From: Granulosicoccus sp045110515
GTDB lineage: Bacteria > Pseudomonadota > Gammaproteobacteria > Granulosicoccales > Granulosicoccaceae
Length of the DNA: 64,000 nucleotides
Assembly: GCA_045110515.1 (NCBI GenBank)
Contig: JBGCGD010000009.1
Span: 1 to 64,000 of the forward strand
Direction: 5' to 3'
The notes beneath the pieces are model-generated. The model made no database searches, was not told where the DNA came from, and was given only the letters and a program-made list of their open reading frames with translations. The position numbers and the translations under genes were made by a program. Of the stretch, positions 41,576 through 49,826 are shown in pieces (the first letter of the stretch is position 1; each line of letters begins with the position of its first letter).

Positions 41576-42829
41576 TCAGATCCGTTGAGAGAGACCGTCT
41601 GCCAGCGATTTACGATACGCCTGTAAAGCGGGTAGAGTCCCTGCCACAACACCTGATAAAGCCACGTAAAACAAAATTGTCAAATCCCCGCTTTCAGGGA
41701 GGGTTAGCGGCAGCGATAGCCCGAATCTCTGCTGCAAATAAATTGATCCAACACCGGTCAGCACGTAGTGTAAGAAGAGACCTGTAATGATGCCTCCAGC
41801 CGTCAATACTGTTGATTCGATACACAGTAGAAGAAAAACATGGCTTGGCCTGGCTCCAGTAGATCGTAAGACTGCCATCTCTCGTCTTCGTTCATTTAAT
41901 CCTGCCAGAAGGACTGACATGAGGTTAACCAGACCTGCCAGCACCACACAAATAGAAATGGCCAATAGGGCTTTCTCAGCGACGCTGACCAAATTCCACA
42001 GCTGCTGCAGTGTGACTCCCGGTAGTATGGCTAGCAGCGGTTCTTCCCGGTAGGTGTTAATGGCGCGCTGTTCCCGGAATACCGCTGCTCTGGATTTTAG
42101 TCCTACCATGAGTGCCGTAACGGCCTTGGGCTGTAGATCCATCTGGCGTATTACCTCTGGCGCGGTTCCTTCACCTTTGACAGACGCTCCGTTGCGCCAG
42201 TCCACATGCATCGCCTCAATGCCTTCGAGGCTGACATGGATAGTTCTGTCTATAGGGGTGCCAGTGGGCTTAAGGATGCCACTGACGAAAAAGGGCTGAT
42301 TGTCATGCTCAACAAGAGCCACTTTGCCGGTTCCATGAGCAACGGTCATCTTGTCGCCCACCGTATAACCGAGTTGCAAGGCGACCTCGCTGCCTATGAC
42401 GGCATCGAAGACATCCTCGAAGCGCTTACCCGTTTCAAATTGGATGCTTTGTTTACTGCCAAACCGGTAGTGCTCAAAATAATCGTGATTCGTTCCTAGT
42501 ACGCGATAACCGGCATGCGAATCTCCCAGCGATAAGGGAATTATCCAATCAATGGCGGAGCGTTCCCTAATCGCTTCAACGCTTTCCCAACTGATGTTGT
42601 TAGTCGGATCTCCTATTCTGAACACAGAGTAGAGAAGCAGCTGTATAGAACCACTGCGTGCGCCGATGATTAAATCCGTTCCTGAAACGGTTTGTGTGAA
42701 ACTACTACGAGCATCGCGCCTGATTTTTTCGACTGTCAGTATCAGCGCAACGCTCATGGCAATAGCCAGCACGGCTAATAATGCCGTCTGCCATCGATTG
42801 CATAAGCTTTTCCAAGCGATGCTAATCAT
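41576..42829 (-). CDS. ABC transporter permease, FtsX/MacB-like
   Basis: A 417-residue permease with one N-terminal span (TALLAVLAIAMSVALILTVEKI), a large periplasmic MacB_PCD-like domain, and three C-terminal spans (ALLAISICVVLAGLVNLMSVLLAGLNERRREMAVLRSTGARPSHVFLLL ...). RRREMAVLRSTGARP is the FtsX coupling motif. It pairs with the ATPase at 42826 (ATGA overlap). In Vibrio-like zinc-uptake loci such a pair stands beside ZrgA. Confidence 0.87.
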   Translation of the reverse strand: MISIAWKSLCNRWQTALLAVLAIAMSVALILTVEKIRRDARSSFTQTVSGTDLIIGARSGSIQLLLYSVFRIGDPTNNISWESVEAIRERSAIDWIIPLSLGDSHAGYRVLGTNHDYFEHYRFGSKQSIQFETGKRFEDVFDAVIGSEVALQLGYTVGDKMTVAHGTGKVALVEHDNQPFFVSGILKPTGTPIDRTIHVSLEGIEAMHVDWRNGASVKGEGTAPEVIRQMDLQPKAVTALMVGLKSRAAVFREQRAINTYREEPLLAILPGVTLQQLWNLVSVAEKALLAISICVVLAGLVNLMSVLLAGLNERRREMAVLRSTGARPSHVFLLLCIESTVLTAGGIITGLFLHYVLTGVGSIYLQQRFGLSLPLTLPESGDLTILFYVALSGVVAGTLPALQAYRKSLADGLSQRI

Positions 42830-43563
42830 CTGAGTGCTCCGTTGAGCGTATCGGGCAGGTCAGCGTTGTTAATTGACCGTAAATCCATCTCCCTGTCGAA
42901 TGCGGTGGCCAAAGATTTTTCGTGACTAACAAATAAAAGTGACGAATTAGTCGCCTCAACCTCCTTGAACAACAAATTGAGGAAAGCCTGTCTGGTATCT
43001 CCATCCAGTGCTGATGTGGGTTCATCTGCGATGACCAAAGGCGGTGTGCCAATCAATGCACGCGCGACAGCAACTCGCTGCTGTTGGCCCACGCTTAGTT
43101 GCGTGACTTGTTTGTGTTTAATGTCGGCAATAGGGAGTTGCATTGCATCCAGTAAACGATCGGTTTCTTCACTTAGGCTTCTGCCGGACTTTAATACAGC
43201 AGCACGGCGTTGATTTGAAAACCTGCAAGGCAGCTGCACGTTTTCTGAAACACTTAAAAATGGAAGCAAATTAAATTGCTGGAACACCAAGCCTATTTTG
43301 TCGACTCTGAATTGATCGCGTTTGCCGTGTTTTAACGCGTCAACTTGAATGTCATCGACAACAATGCTGCCGTTTTGCGGGCGCAACACAGCTGCAAGCA
43401 AACTTAAGAATGTTGTTTTCCCGGAGCCGGACGGCCCATGGAGAAAAATACGTTCTCCACGGGCCATACTGAACTCACTGATATTCATAATAGGATCTGA
43501 TTTGCGCGTCCAGGCAAATGTCAAATCTGAAATATGAATAATACTATCGCTACTTGTGCTCAC
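42826..43563 (-). CDS. ABC transporter ATP-binding protein, LolD/MacB-like
   Basis: A 245-residue nucleotide-binding domain with Walker A GPSGSGKTT, Q-loop VFQQFNLLPFLSVSENV, signature QLSVGQQQRVAVARAL (S-V-G-Q-Q in place of S-G-G-Q-Q), Walker B LVIADEPTSALD and the switch His in LLFVSHEKSL. It powers the FtsX-type permease encoded next. It starts 43 bases after the ZrgA-like gene. Confidence 0.9.
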   Translation of the reverse strand: MSTSSDSIIHISDLTFAWTRKSDPIMNISEFSMARGERIFLHGPSGSGKTTFLSLLAAVLRPQNGSIVVDDIQVDALKHGKRDQFRVDKIGLVFQQFNLLPFLSVSENVQLPCRFSNQRRAAVLKSGRSLSEETDRLLDAMQLPIADIKHKQVTQLSVGQQQRVAVARALIGTPPLVIADEPTSALDGDTRQAFLNLLFKEVEATNSSLLFVSHEKSLATAFDREMDLRSINNADLPDTLNGALR

Positions 43564-43606
43564 AAAAATTAGCCTCGGCGCACATCGTTAGCGTGCTCAA
43601 TCAGTT

Positions 43607-44353
43607 TCACTGCACCGAGCTCACATCAATCGTTGAGTTTTCTGAACTTAGCTCTGCGGCTGACTGACCAGAGGGCCCGATCATTTGAACACCAATACTT
43701 TCAAAGTTTGACCACGTTGAAAATGCGTTGACGTCTATGCTGCTCAACGACGAAATATCTTCACAAGAGTACTCATAACTCACAAGAAGAGCAGAATGCG
43801 AATCGTGTTCTTCGTGTTCTTCGTGTTCTTCGTGTTCTTCGTGCTCTTCGTGCTCTTCGTGTTCTTCGTGCTCTTCGTGTTCTTCGTGCTCTTCGTGTTC
43901 TTCGTGCTCTTCGTGCTCTTCGTGCTCTTCGTGTTCTTTGTGCTCTTTGTGCTCTTTGTGCTCTTTGTGCTCTTCGTGCTCTTCGTGCTCTTCGTGCTCT
44001 TCGTGCTCTTCGTGCTCTTCGTGTTCTTCGTGCTCAGATTCCATGGAATTTTCAACGTGCACGTCTGTCAGCGAGCAACTGCCACCGTTTAATGTAAACA
44101 CCGCATCGCCTTGTTGCAGTTGCTCAAGGGCCGCATCGACCAGTGCATGCTGTGCATCTGTGCTTGGCTTATGTTCAAAGCCGACGAGGTTGTCCCAAGG
44201 TGTATCTAATTCGAGAAATGCGTTTGAATCTGCAATAGCTATATTAAGTGTTGCTAGGCCGTGCGCGTGACTGTCTAGTTCGCGCTCGGTTTGTGCCGTG
44301 GCCACAGTAGAGGCGCTCGCCACTGATACGGCAAGCAATAGAGAAGTTTTCAT
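43607..44353 (-). CDS. ZrgA-like (DUF2796) periplasmic zinc-binding protein with an extreme HEE repeat
   Basis: A 248-residue secreted protein: a Sec signal (KTSLLLAVSVASASTVATAQ), the DUF2796 N-terminal HAHGLATLNIAIADSNAFLELDTPWDNLVGFEH, a 75-residue central run of H-E-E and H-K-E triplets, and a C-terminal half YEYSCEDISSL ... FSTWSNFESIGVQMIGPSGQSAAEL. ZrgA of Vibrio is zinc-regulated and helps zinc uptake. Here the His-rich linker is far longer than usual and perfectly periodic. It is the second gene of the operon. Confidence 0.85.
   Translation of the reverse strand: MKTSLLLAVSVASASTVATAQTERELDSHAHGLATLNIAIADSNAFLELDTPWDNLVGFEHKPSTDAQHALVDAALEQLQQGDAVFTLNGGSCSLTDVHVENSMESEHEEHEEHEEHEEHEEHEEHEEHKEHKEHKEHKEHEEHEEHEEHEEHEEHEEHEEHEEHEEHEEHEEHEEHEEHEEHDSHSALLVSYEYSCEDISSLSSIDVNAFSTWSNFESIGVQMIGPSGQSAAELSSENSTIDVSSVQ
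43808..44032 (-). repeat. 25 tandem 9-bp units encoding HEE/HKE
   Basis: Twenty-five units (225 bp) with no indel. On the minus strand a unit is CAC-GAA-GAA or CAC-GAA-GAG; four consecutive units carry AAA instead (HKE), giving 14, 4 and 7 units in plus order. Mixed GAA/GAG and the Lys block show point changes spread by slippage. The copy number should vary between strains without breaking the frame. Confidence 0.95.
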
Positions 44354-44378
44354 TGTGTGCTCCTAAAAATTGTTAAAT

Positions 44379-44395
44379 GGCAACGTGTTGTTGCC
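44379..44395. promoter_or_regulatory. Inverted repeat upstream of the ZrgA-like gene
   Basis: GGCAAC-GTGTT-GTTGCC, 26 bases 5' of the ZrgA start, in the 58-bp gap to the preceding gene. It does not look like a Zur box. It may be an operator or an mRNA structure that sets the level of ZrgA over the upstream gene. Confidence 0.35.
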
Positions 44396-44411
44396 GAATT
44401 TGAAAAATTTT

Positions 44412-44807
44412 TCAGGCTGTCAATGGTGGGGCTCTGATGGCGTAGTTCCGGGTGGCTAATTGCCGAACAATCAACCAATTAGACGATGCTGCAATAACCT
44501 CGTGAACCGCAGGGAGTTCTATAAGAACGGTGGTAGCTAAGCAGGAGCTTAGCGACAAATAGCTGTGGTAGATCGCGCAATCTTTATGTATTGCCTGCGA
44601 TTCCGCATGTTCATCGCTGTGATGTTCGTTGTGATGAGCTAATTCTGCAAACACGCAATCCGCTTTTGCAGAATTTTCGTCGCAGTGATGCTCTGCATGA
44701 ATATCAAGCTGGAAATGACTGACAAGGTGAGCCTGCGCGGCTAGTTGGCTAATGCACAACGCTGCTACAAGGAATAGTTTTAGGAAAATTTGCGGGTTCA
44801 CGAACAA
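44412..44807 (-). CDS. His-rich secreted protein, DUF2946/DUF2607-like
   Basis: A 131-residue protein with a signal peptide (IFLKLFLVAALCISQLAAQA), about 13 histidines clustered in HFQLDIHAEHHCDE and AHHNEHHSDEHAES, several Cys residues (HHCDEN, KADCVF, KDCAIYHSY) and the C-terminal AIRAPP motif of DUF2946-like proteins. It is probably a periplasmic metal-binding partner and the first gene of the zinc-type operon. Metal choice is inferred from the neighbours. Confidence 0.7.
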   Translation of the reverse strand: MFVNPQIFLKLFLVAALCISQLAAQAHLVSHFQLDIHAEHHCDENSAKADCVFAELAHHNEHHSDEHAESQAIHKDCAIYHSYLSLSSCLATTVLIELPAVHEVIAASSNWLIVRQLATRNYAIRAPPLTA

Positions 44808-44933
44808 ACTATAGCTTGATTGACGCTGTTTGTGGTTCTTCTAGGTCGGCATTGACTAGTGAAAATTTGATTACGCGATGGAATAGATTTCGTAGATCAA
44901 CTATTTGGGAATCAGGCCGCCCCTAAGCAGCCC

Positions 44934-45950
44934 TTATCGAATAGGAGGGGCGTATATAAGTCCGCCATTCGTCCAAAGCTCGTTGATGCCGCGCTCTAGC
45001 CCAACCGGTGTATCGGGGCCGATATGTTTGTCATACACCTCACCGTAGTTGCCTACTTGCATGATAACTCTACTGCACCATTGCGGATTAAGGCCCAATG
45101 TCTCGCCAGTGATGCCTTCAGTCCCGAGTAAACGACGGATTGCTGGTGTTGAACCAGTTGCACGACGACTGACATTTTGGCTGTTTACACCGAGTTCTTC
45201 TGCGTTAATCATGCAGTTAAGAGTCCAGCGGACGATGTTTTCCCATTCACTGTCATTGTGGGCAACCATGGGTCCAAGAGGCTCCTTAGAGATGACCTCG
45301 GGAAGCACGACGTGAGCATCAGGCTGTGGGAATGTGGTACGAGTTGCCGCTAATGCCGAACGGTCGGTGGTGATGGCTTTGCATTTGCCGTCGATGTAAC
45401 CTTGCGCAGCTTCAGATTGATCACTAAAAAAAACGGGGCGATAACGTAAATCGCTTACTGTGAAAAAATCGGCTGCGTTGAGCTCTGACGTTGTATCGCG
45501 GCTAACGCAAATAGGCTGATTGTCGAGTTCAAGAGCGCTTCTGATTCCCGTACGTTTCTGCACCATGAATCCTTGGCCGTCATAAAAATTAACGCCAACA
45601 AAGTTTCCATAGAAGGCGTTTCGTTCCAGTGTCCATGTTGTGTTACGCGACAAGATATCAATGCTACCCGTTTCGATTGCCGCAAAACGTTCACCGGCAG
45701 ACACTGGGAACATCTCGACCGCTTCGGCATCATTGAATACGGCTGCCGCGACCGCACGGCAAATATCAACGTCAAAGCCGCTATATTCACCCAGGCTGTT
45801 GGCTCTCGCAAATCCCGTTAGTTGTTGATTAACACCACAGCGCAACGCACCGCGTTCAATAACGTCAACAAGTGTTGCCGCATTAACCGGAAGCGTTAGC
45901 GCAGATGCCAGTAGAATCAATACGAATTTCATGGGTCTAATTTGCATCAT
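44934..45950 (-). CDS. Amino-acid ABC transporter substrate-binding protein, AapJ/BztA-like
   Basis: A 338-residue binding protein: signal peptide (KFVLILLASALTLPVNA) and the family 3 domain (RGALRCGVNQQLTGFARANSLGEYSGFDVDICRAVAAAVF ... AGERFAAIETGSIDILSRNTTWTLERNA ... ISKEPLGPMVAHNDSEWENIVRW). It matches general L-amino acid or Glu/Asp/Gln transporters of the Aap/Bzt class. No permease genes adjoin. Its ATG lies one base after the stop of the OmpA-like lipoprotein gene, so it is coupled to that pair. Confidence 0.87.
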   Translation of the reverse strand: MMQIRPMKFVLILLASALTLPVNAATLVDVIERGALRCGVNQQLTGFARANSLGEYSGFDVDICRAVAAAVFNDAEAVEMFPVSAGERFAAIETGSIDILSRNTTWTLERNAFYGNFVGVNFYDGQGFMVQKRTGIRSALELDNQPICVSRDTTSELNAADFFTVSDLRYRPVFFSDQSEAAQGYIDGKCKAITTDRSALAATRTTFPQPDAHVVLPEVISKEPLGPMVAHNDSEWENIVRWTLNCMINAEELGVNSQNVSRRATGSTPAIRRLLGTEGITGETLGLNPQWCSRVIMQVGNYGEVYDKHIGPDTPVGLERGINELWTNGGLIYAPPIR

Positions 45951-45951
45951 G

Positions 45952-47019
45952 TTATTTCGGCTTGTAGTGAATGAGCTCTACGGGAGTGGGGGAATCGTCT
46001 GAAGAGTGGCGATAACTGGTGCGGGCGCAAGGCGCGATGTAAGCAGACTCAGTCGGAATTCCATAGCCCACTAGTTCTTCTTCAACCCGTATAGCTCTGT
46101 TCATGGACGGCTGATCAGAGCCATCCGCATCCTGACAGGCTTTAATGACCATAACGTCGTCATCACTGAATTCTCGTACCAGTAAGCGTACTGCTTGTTT
46201 ATTCGCAGCCCCCATCATTTTGGTAGAGTTGTTGTCAAAAATCAGGACCGTACGTCGATGCTTTTGGTACCTGGATAAATCAGGTGCAGAGCGTTGAGCA
46301 TCCGATTCGAAAAAGCGTTGTTTCGCCTTTGCGAAAACTAGCTCTTGCCGCGTTCGTTTGTCTTGAGGTAGTTCATCGAAGTCGAATACATCCACCGTCT
46401 CGACGCGTAGGTTAGGGTTGGCGACTCCGGTACTTTGCGCACCACTAATAAATGCGGTGTTGTTGCCCCCTTGTTCGGCAAAGATGTTATCGGACAGTTC
46501 AATATCGGTAATTGAATCAGTACCGCTAATTTTCATCAGTGATGATGGAAACACGGCGTTGTCTTCAACGATATATTCACGCGATAAGCTCACCTTGCCA
46601 ACGGCAAGCATATAGTCAGTTACCAAACCAGACTCGGTCTCTGACAGACGCTTGCTGTAGGACACGTAACGTCTGCCTTGATCCGCACTGACTAGCTGCA
46701 ATCCAAAACCTGCATCTTCCATGGCACGGACTAGCGCATGTCCGAAGCCTGTAACGGGCGCACTGATTTGCAAGGTGGCAGATTCAGGACGCATCTCCGG
46801 AATCTGAACCAGGGTTGCTACCAGGTTTGTTGCAATGAGCTGTAAATGTGAGCGCTCCTGTGCTGTAATCTTAGCGAGTACCTCTGGGCTGCCGGCGATT
46901 CGTGGCAATAGTGAGTCGAGACTGACGCCATTGGAATTATTAGAAGATGCGCAAGCACTGATTAAGAGGGTAGAGGCAATGACTGAGAGCGTTTTTTGTC
47001 GTAAGTTGAATTTAATCAT
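45952..47019 (-). CDS. OmpA-like lipoprotein, paralogue A
   Basis: A 355-residue lipoprotein from ATG 47019, set by the ATGA overlap with the upstream gene. Lipobox L-I-S-A-C (SVIASTLLISACASSN). The middle has VSADQGRRYVSYSKRLSE and VGKVSLSREY, shared with the two paralogues. The end (RTVLIFDNNSTKMMGAANKQAVRLLVREF ... RAIRVEEELVGYGIPTESAYIAPC) resembles the OmpA peptidoglycan-binding domain but lacks its usual tail. A periplasmic, outer-membrane-anchored role is likely; the detailed function is unknown. Confidence 0.8.
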   Translation of the reverse strand: MIKFNLRQKTLSVIASTLLISACASSNNSNGVSLDSLLPRIAGSPEVLAKITAQERSHLQLIATNLVATLVQIPEMRPESATLQISAPVTGFGHALVRAMEDAGFGLQLVSADQGRRYVSYSKRLSETESGLVTDYMLAVGKVSLSREYIVEDNAVFPSSLMKISGTDSITDIELSDNIFAEQGGNNTAFISGAQSTGVANPNLRVETVDVFDFDELPQDKRTRQELVFAKAKQRFFESDAQRSAPDLSRYQKHRRTVLIFDNNSTKMMGAANKQAVRLLVREFSDDDVMVIKACQDADGSDQPSMNRAIRVEEELVGYGIPTESAYIAPCARTSYRHSSDDSPTPVELIHYKPK

Positions 47020-48119
47020 GCATCTTTCCGCCATAGTTCCAATACAACTCCACGGTTAGGAAATCGATCTTCTGCGTTAACGGGTGCCCAACAGCCTTCA
47101 TCTAGAACGTTCTCTCGGGCAACGCCACGTGCCATCAGTGCTTCGGTGACGCGTTGTGCTCGGCCGAGTGCCAATCCTTCATTGCCAATTTCAAGTGCCG
47201 TAGGGCCGTTGCTGCAGCCGATGAGGCTAACGACATCACCTTGCTGCAACTCATTTTCGACAAATTGATCGATGAGTGACTTGTTATTGCCGCCCAGTAC
47301 CATGGAGTCGTTGCCGAAAACGATGACTTGTTTGTGGACTTTTTCATAGTCATCTAATAAAGACGCAAACGTTGATTGCTCGCCGTAGAAGAGGTTGTTG
47401 ACTTGAATCTTGCTGGAGTTAAGCGCCTGCAAAGAAGGGCCGTCGATACTTTTTGCCGCAACTTGCTCTACCAGTTCAGGTGTGATCAATGAAATGATGG
47501 GGGCTTGTTCATCTAATCCGAGTGAAGCGACATATTGCGCTTGAGCCAGTGCAGGGTCACTGACTTGTTTTCTGCTTGAAGCAACATCGGTGACCGTTAC
47601 GGGCGCTCTCGTTCCGGATAGCTTGTAGACACTTAGCGGTGCCACCATTTTTTTACTCACTGGTTTGTAATCACGCGTTACTGATACCGCACCTACGGAG
47701 ACGGAAAAGCGAATTCCTGTGTCATTGCCGGTACTCAAGGGCTCGCGTGTGTAGGACACATAGTTTGCTCCTTGATCTGCACTGACTCTCTGAATGCCGA
47801 ACCCTTCTCGCCCGAATAGGGTCATGAAGTATTGAAGTGTGGGATCAGAGTTGGCAGCACTGACTTGCAGGGTGGTATTCAAGGGGTCGTAAATTTGGGA
47901 AACGATAGTGGCGAGATCTTCGACGATAGTACTATCTATATCGGAAGGCATAGTGACCTTCGTTTGTGCTCCTATCGATTTAATAGCATCTGAACCTTCG
48001 CTAAATTTTTCGTTTAGCGTTGAACAGGCGCTTAGAACAACCACCATGCTTGCCAGTAGTGAGCGCATGAACCATAAACGCGGGCCTTTCTTATTAGACG
48101 GTCTAAATGCTTGCATCAC
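47016..48119 (-). CDS. OmpA-like lipoprotein, paralogue B
   Basis: A 367-residue lipoprotein with lipobox L-S-A-C (LASMVVVLSACSTLN). Shared core VSADQGANYVSYTREPLS and VGAVSVTRDYKPVSKKMVAPLSVYKLSGT. The OmpA-like end is clearer here: HKQVIVFGNDSMVLGGNNKSLIDQFVENEL ... SLIGCSNGPTALEIGNEGLALGRAQRVTEALMARGVARENVLDEGCWAP. The Cys pair and GNEGLALGRAQRV are kept in paralogue C. It is first in the operon with paralogue A and the amino-acid binding protein. Confidence 0.82.
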   Translation of the reverse strand: MMQAFRPSNKKGPRLWFMRSLLASMVVVLSACSTLNEKFSEGSDAIKSIGAQTKVTMPSDIDSTIVEDLATIVSQIYDPLNTTLQVSAANSDPTLQYFMTLFGREGFGIQRVSADQGANYVSYTREPLSTGNDTGIRFSVSVGAVSVTRDYKPVSKKMVAPLSVYKLSGTRAPVTVTDVASSRKQVSDPALAQAQYVASLGLDEQAPIISLITPELVEQVAAKSIDGPSLQALNSSKIQVNNLFYGEQSTFASLLDDYEKVHKQVIVFGNDSMVLGGNNKSLIDQFVENELQQGDVVSLIGCSNGPTALEIGNEGLALGRAQRVTEALMARGVARENVLDEGCWAPVNAEDRFPNRGVVLELWRKDA

Positions 48120-48285
48120 GGTTTCCGTGTCTTTTGTTTAACGGCGTTTGCCCGATCATAGCTAATTGTTTGACGTTTCAGTGACAAACGTGAATTTAAG
48201 CACTATCAGTGCGCATTATGCGTCGATATACTGGCGCGAGATGTGCGTTGGCTGCGCTGTGATTTAGCAAAGGATGTGGTTCTAT

Positions 48286-49317
48286 ATGAAAAAGAGTCTT
48301 CCACTTATGTTTCGCACAATACTTATGTGCGCTCTATTCCTCCTATCATCGTGTTCTTCTATACACCCGATAGAGGAGCACATAAACGGCAGCGACGATA
48401 CATCTAAGCTTATAAACACCCGTGCTATCGACAAGATCGCAGTAGATTTCGTGTCCGCTTTAATACAAATACCCGGGTATGCGCCGCATTCCACAACCAT
48501 ACAATTTGAAAGGGCTAAAACTTCCGATGCATTCACCCGCGCCGTGCGCGATCAGCTTGAATTGTCCGGCTATGGAGTTCGATGGATCGCCGCGCAAGGT
48601 GGTGACAATTTGTTTCAGTATCGCCGCGAGATCCAAGCTGCGGGAATTGCCGGGAAACGCACGCAGTATGAACTTGCGATAGGCGATGTAGAGCTTCGCC
48701 GTACTTATATGGGGGTTGAAGAAGAGACTGCCGTTCAACCCGTCACGCCGTTGTATATCCGCGGCGCTGATGCATCTAAGGTTGTACTTAACGATGCTGC
48801 ATTTGCCAGCCAAAAACCTCAGAGTAACCAGAATCGCTTGCACGTCAGTGATGAGGTAAGTCCATTGCCCACTTGGGCCAGAAAAGAGCAGATTGAAAAT
48901 CCGCTTACTATGCCCTTAGTTGCGTTGCCTGCTGTTAAGAACGTTTTCGAACTAGGTGGTTCAAATCACAGCGACTCACTTGCTGGACACAGTATTGTGG
49001 CTGAACGCATACTTACATTTTCAAATGACTCCCTTCGACTAGGAGCCATCAATAAACAAATTGTTCACGCTCTTGTTTCCGACTACATAGCGGCAACAGA
49101 TGTGTTTTCGGTGCTGGGATGTTCAATGGGGCCCACTGAGCTTAAAGGTGGGAATGCAGCGCTGGCACTTGGGCGGGCTAGCCGGGTAACAGAAGCACTT
49201 TTGTTTGCAGGCGTCGCTCCTGACAAGATTCTTGACGAAGGGTGCTGGGCAGGTGATAGTGGTAGCAATACGCTTCCTAAGCGTGGCGTTGTATTGACAC
49301 TTAATAGGCGAATATGA
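48286..49317 (+). CDS. OmpA-like lipoprotein, paralogue C
   Basis: A 343-residue lipoprotein (ATG 48286 preferred; ATG 48274 lies on top of the AGGA site). Lipobox L-S-S-C (CALFLLSSCSSIH). It shares VELRRTYMGVEEE and the end FSNDSLRLGAINKQIVHALVSDYI ... VLGCSMGPTELKGGNAALALGRASRVTEALLFAGVAPDKILDEGCWAGD with paralogue B. It is divergent from A/B across 166 bp, and its stop overlaps the ATG of the thioredoxin-like gene. Confidence 0.82.
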   Translation: MKKSLPLMFRTILMCALFLLSSCSSIHPIEEHINGSDDTSKLINTRAIDKIAVDFVSALIQIPGYAPHSTTIQFERAKTSDAFTRAVRDQLELSGYGVRWIAAQGGDNLFQYRREIQAAGIAGKRTQYELAIGDVELRRTYMGVEEETAVQPVTPLYIRGADASKVVLNDAAFASQKPQSNQNRLHVSDEVSPLPTWARKEQIENPLTMPLVALPAVKNVFELGGSNHSDSLAGHSIVAERILTFSNDSLRLGAINKQIVHALVSDYIAATDVFSVLGCSMGPTELKGGNAALALGRASRVTEALLFAGVAPDKILDEGCWAGDSGSNTLPKRGVVLTLNRRI

Positions 49318-49826
49318 AGTCAATGATTGAATCTAGGTTCATTCAGGCGCGTGTATTTAGATTACCGCTTGCTCTAATCTTGTTGTTGAGTATAGGGGGC
49401 GTAAGCGCGTTCCAGCTTCAAGCATTGGACAAAACGCGCGTCAATTTACTCGACTACGTCGGAGACGGGCGTTGGACCTTGGTGATGTTTTGGTCGACAG
49501 ATTGTATTCCGTGCGAGGAACAAAAGCCGATGATCGAAGACTTTCACCAAACATACAGCGCCAGTAATGCCAAAGTGATTGGCATCGCTCTGGACGGTAT
49601 GGAAAATTATTCCGGTATTAAAAAACTAATAGATTTTCATCAGCCCACCTATCCGAATTTGGTGGTATACACCGATGTTTTCCATCGGCAATACCAGGAA
49701 CTAACCCAAAAACAGTTCCGCGCTACTCCCACCTATCTTTTATTCTCCCCAACCGGGCAACTTTCGGGTACCCGGGTGGGGAAAATAGAGCGAGCAATGC
49801 TCGACTCTATCGTGAGCCCTAAGTAG
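49314..49826 (+). CDS. TlpA/ResA-like thioredoxin-fold protein
   Basis: A 170-residue protein with an N-terminal hydrophobic signal or anchor (RLPLALILLLSIGGVSAF) and a thioredoxin domain whose active site is C-I-P-C in LVMFWSTDCIPCEEQKPMIEDF; the cis-Pro is in FRATPTYLLF. It would act in the periplasm in disulfide reduction. Translational coupling (ATGA) with paralogue C, which has a conserved Cys pair, suggests that lipoprotein as client. It converges with xylB, the two stops overlapping by 8 bases. Confidence 0.85.
   Translation: MKSMIESRFIQARVFRLPLALILLLSIGGVSAFQLQALDKTRVNLLDYVGDGRWTLVMFWSTDCIPCEEQKPMIEDFHQTYSASNAKVIGIALDGMENYSGIKKLIDFHQPTYPNLVVYTDVFHRQYQELTQKQFRATPTYLLFSPTGQLSGTRVGKIERAMLDSIVSPK

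Noticed and set aside
43780..44092. Frames reading STKSTK and FVLFVL across the 9-bp repeat
   Set aside because: Other-frame products of the HEE repeat. Only the frame with a signal peptide and DUF2796 ends is a gene.
44401..44414. Palindrome TGAAAAATTTTTCA as a Zur or Fur site
   Set aside because: It overlaps the stop of the His-rich gene, is only an A/T run with short ends, and does not match either consensus.
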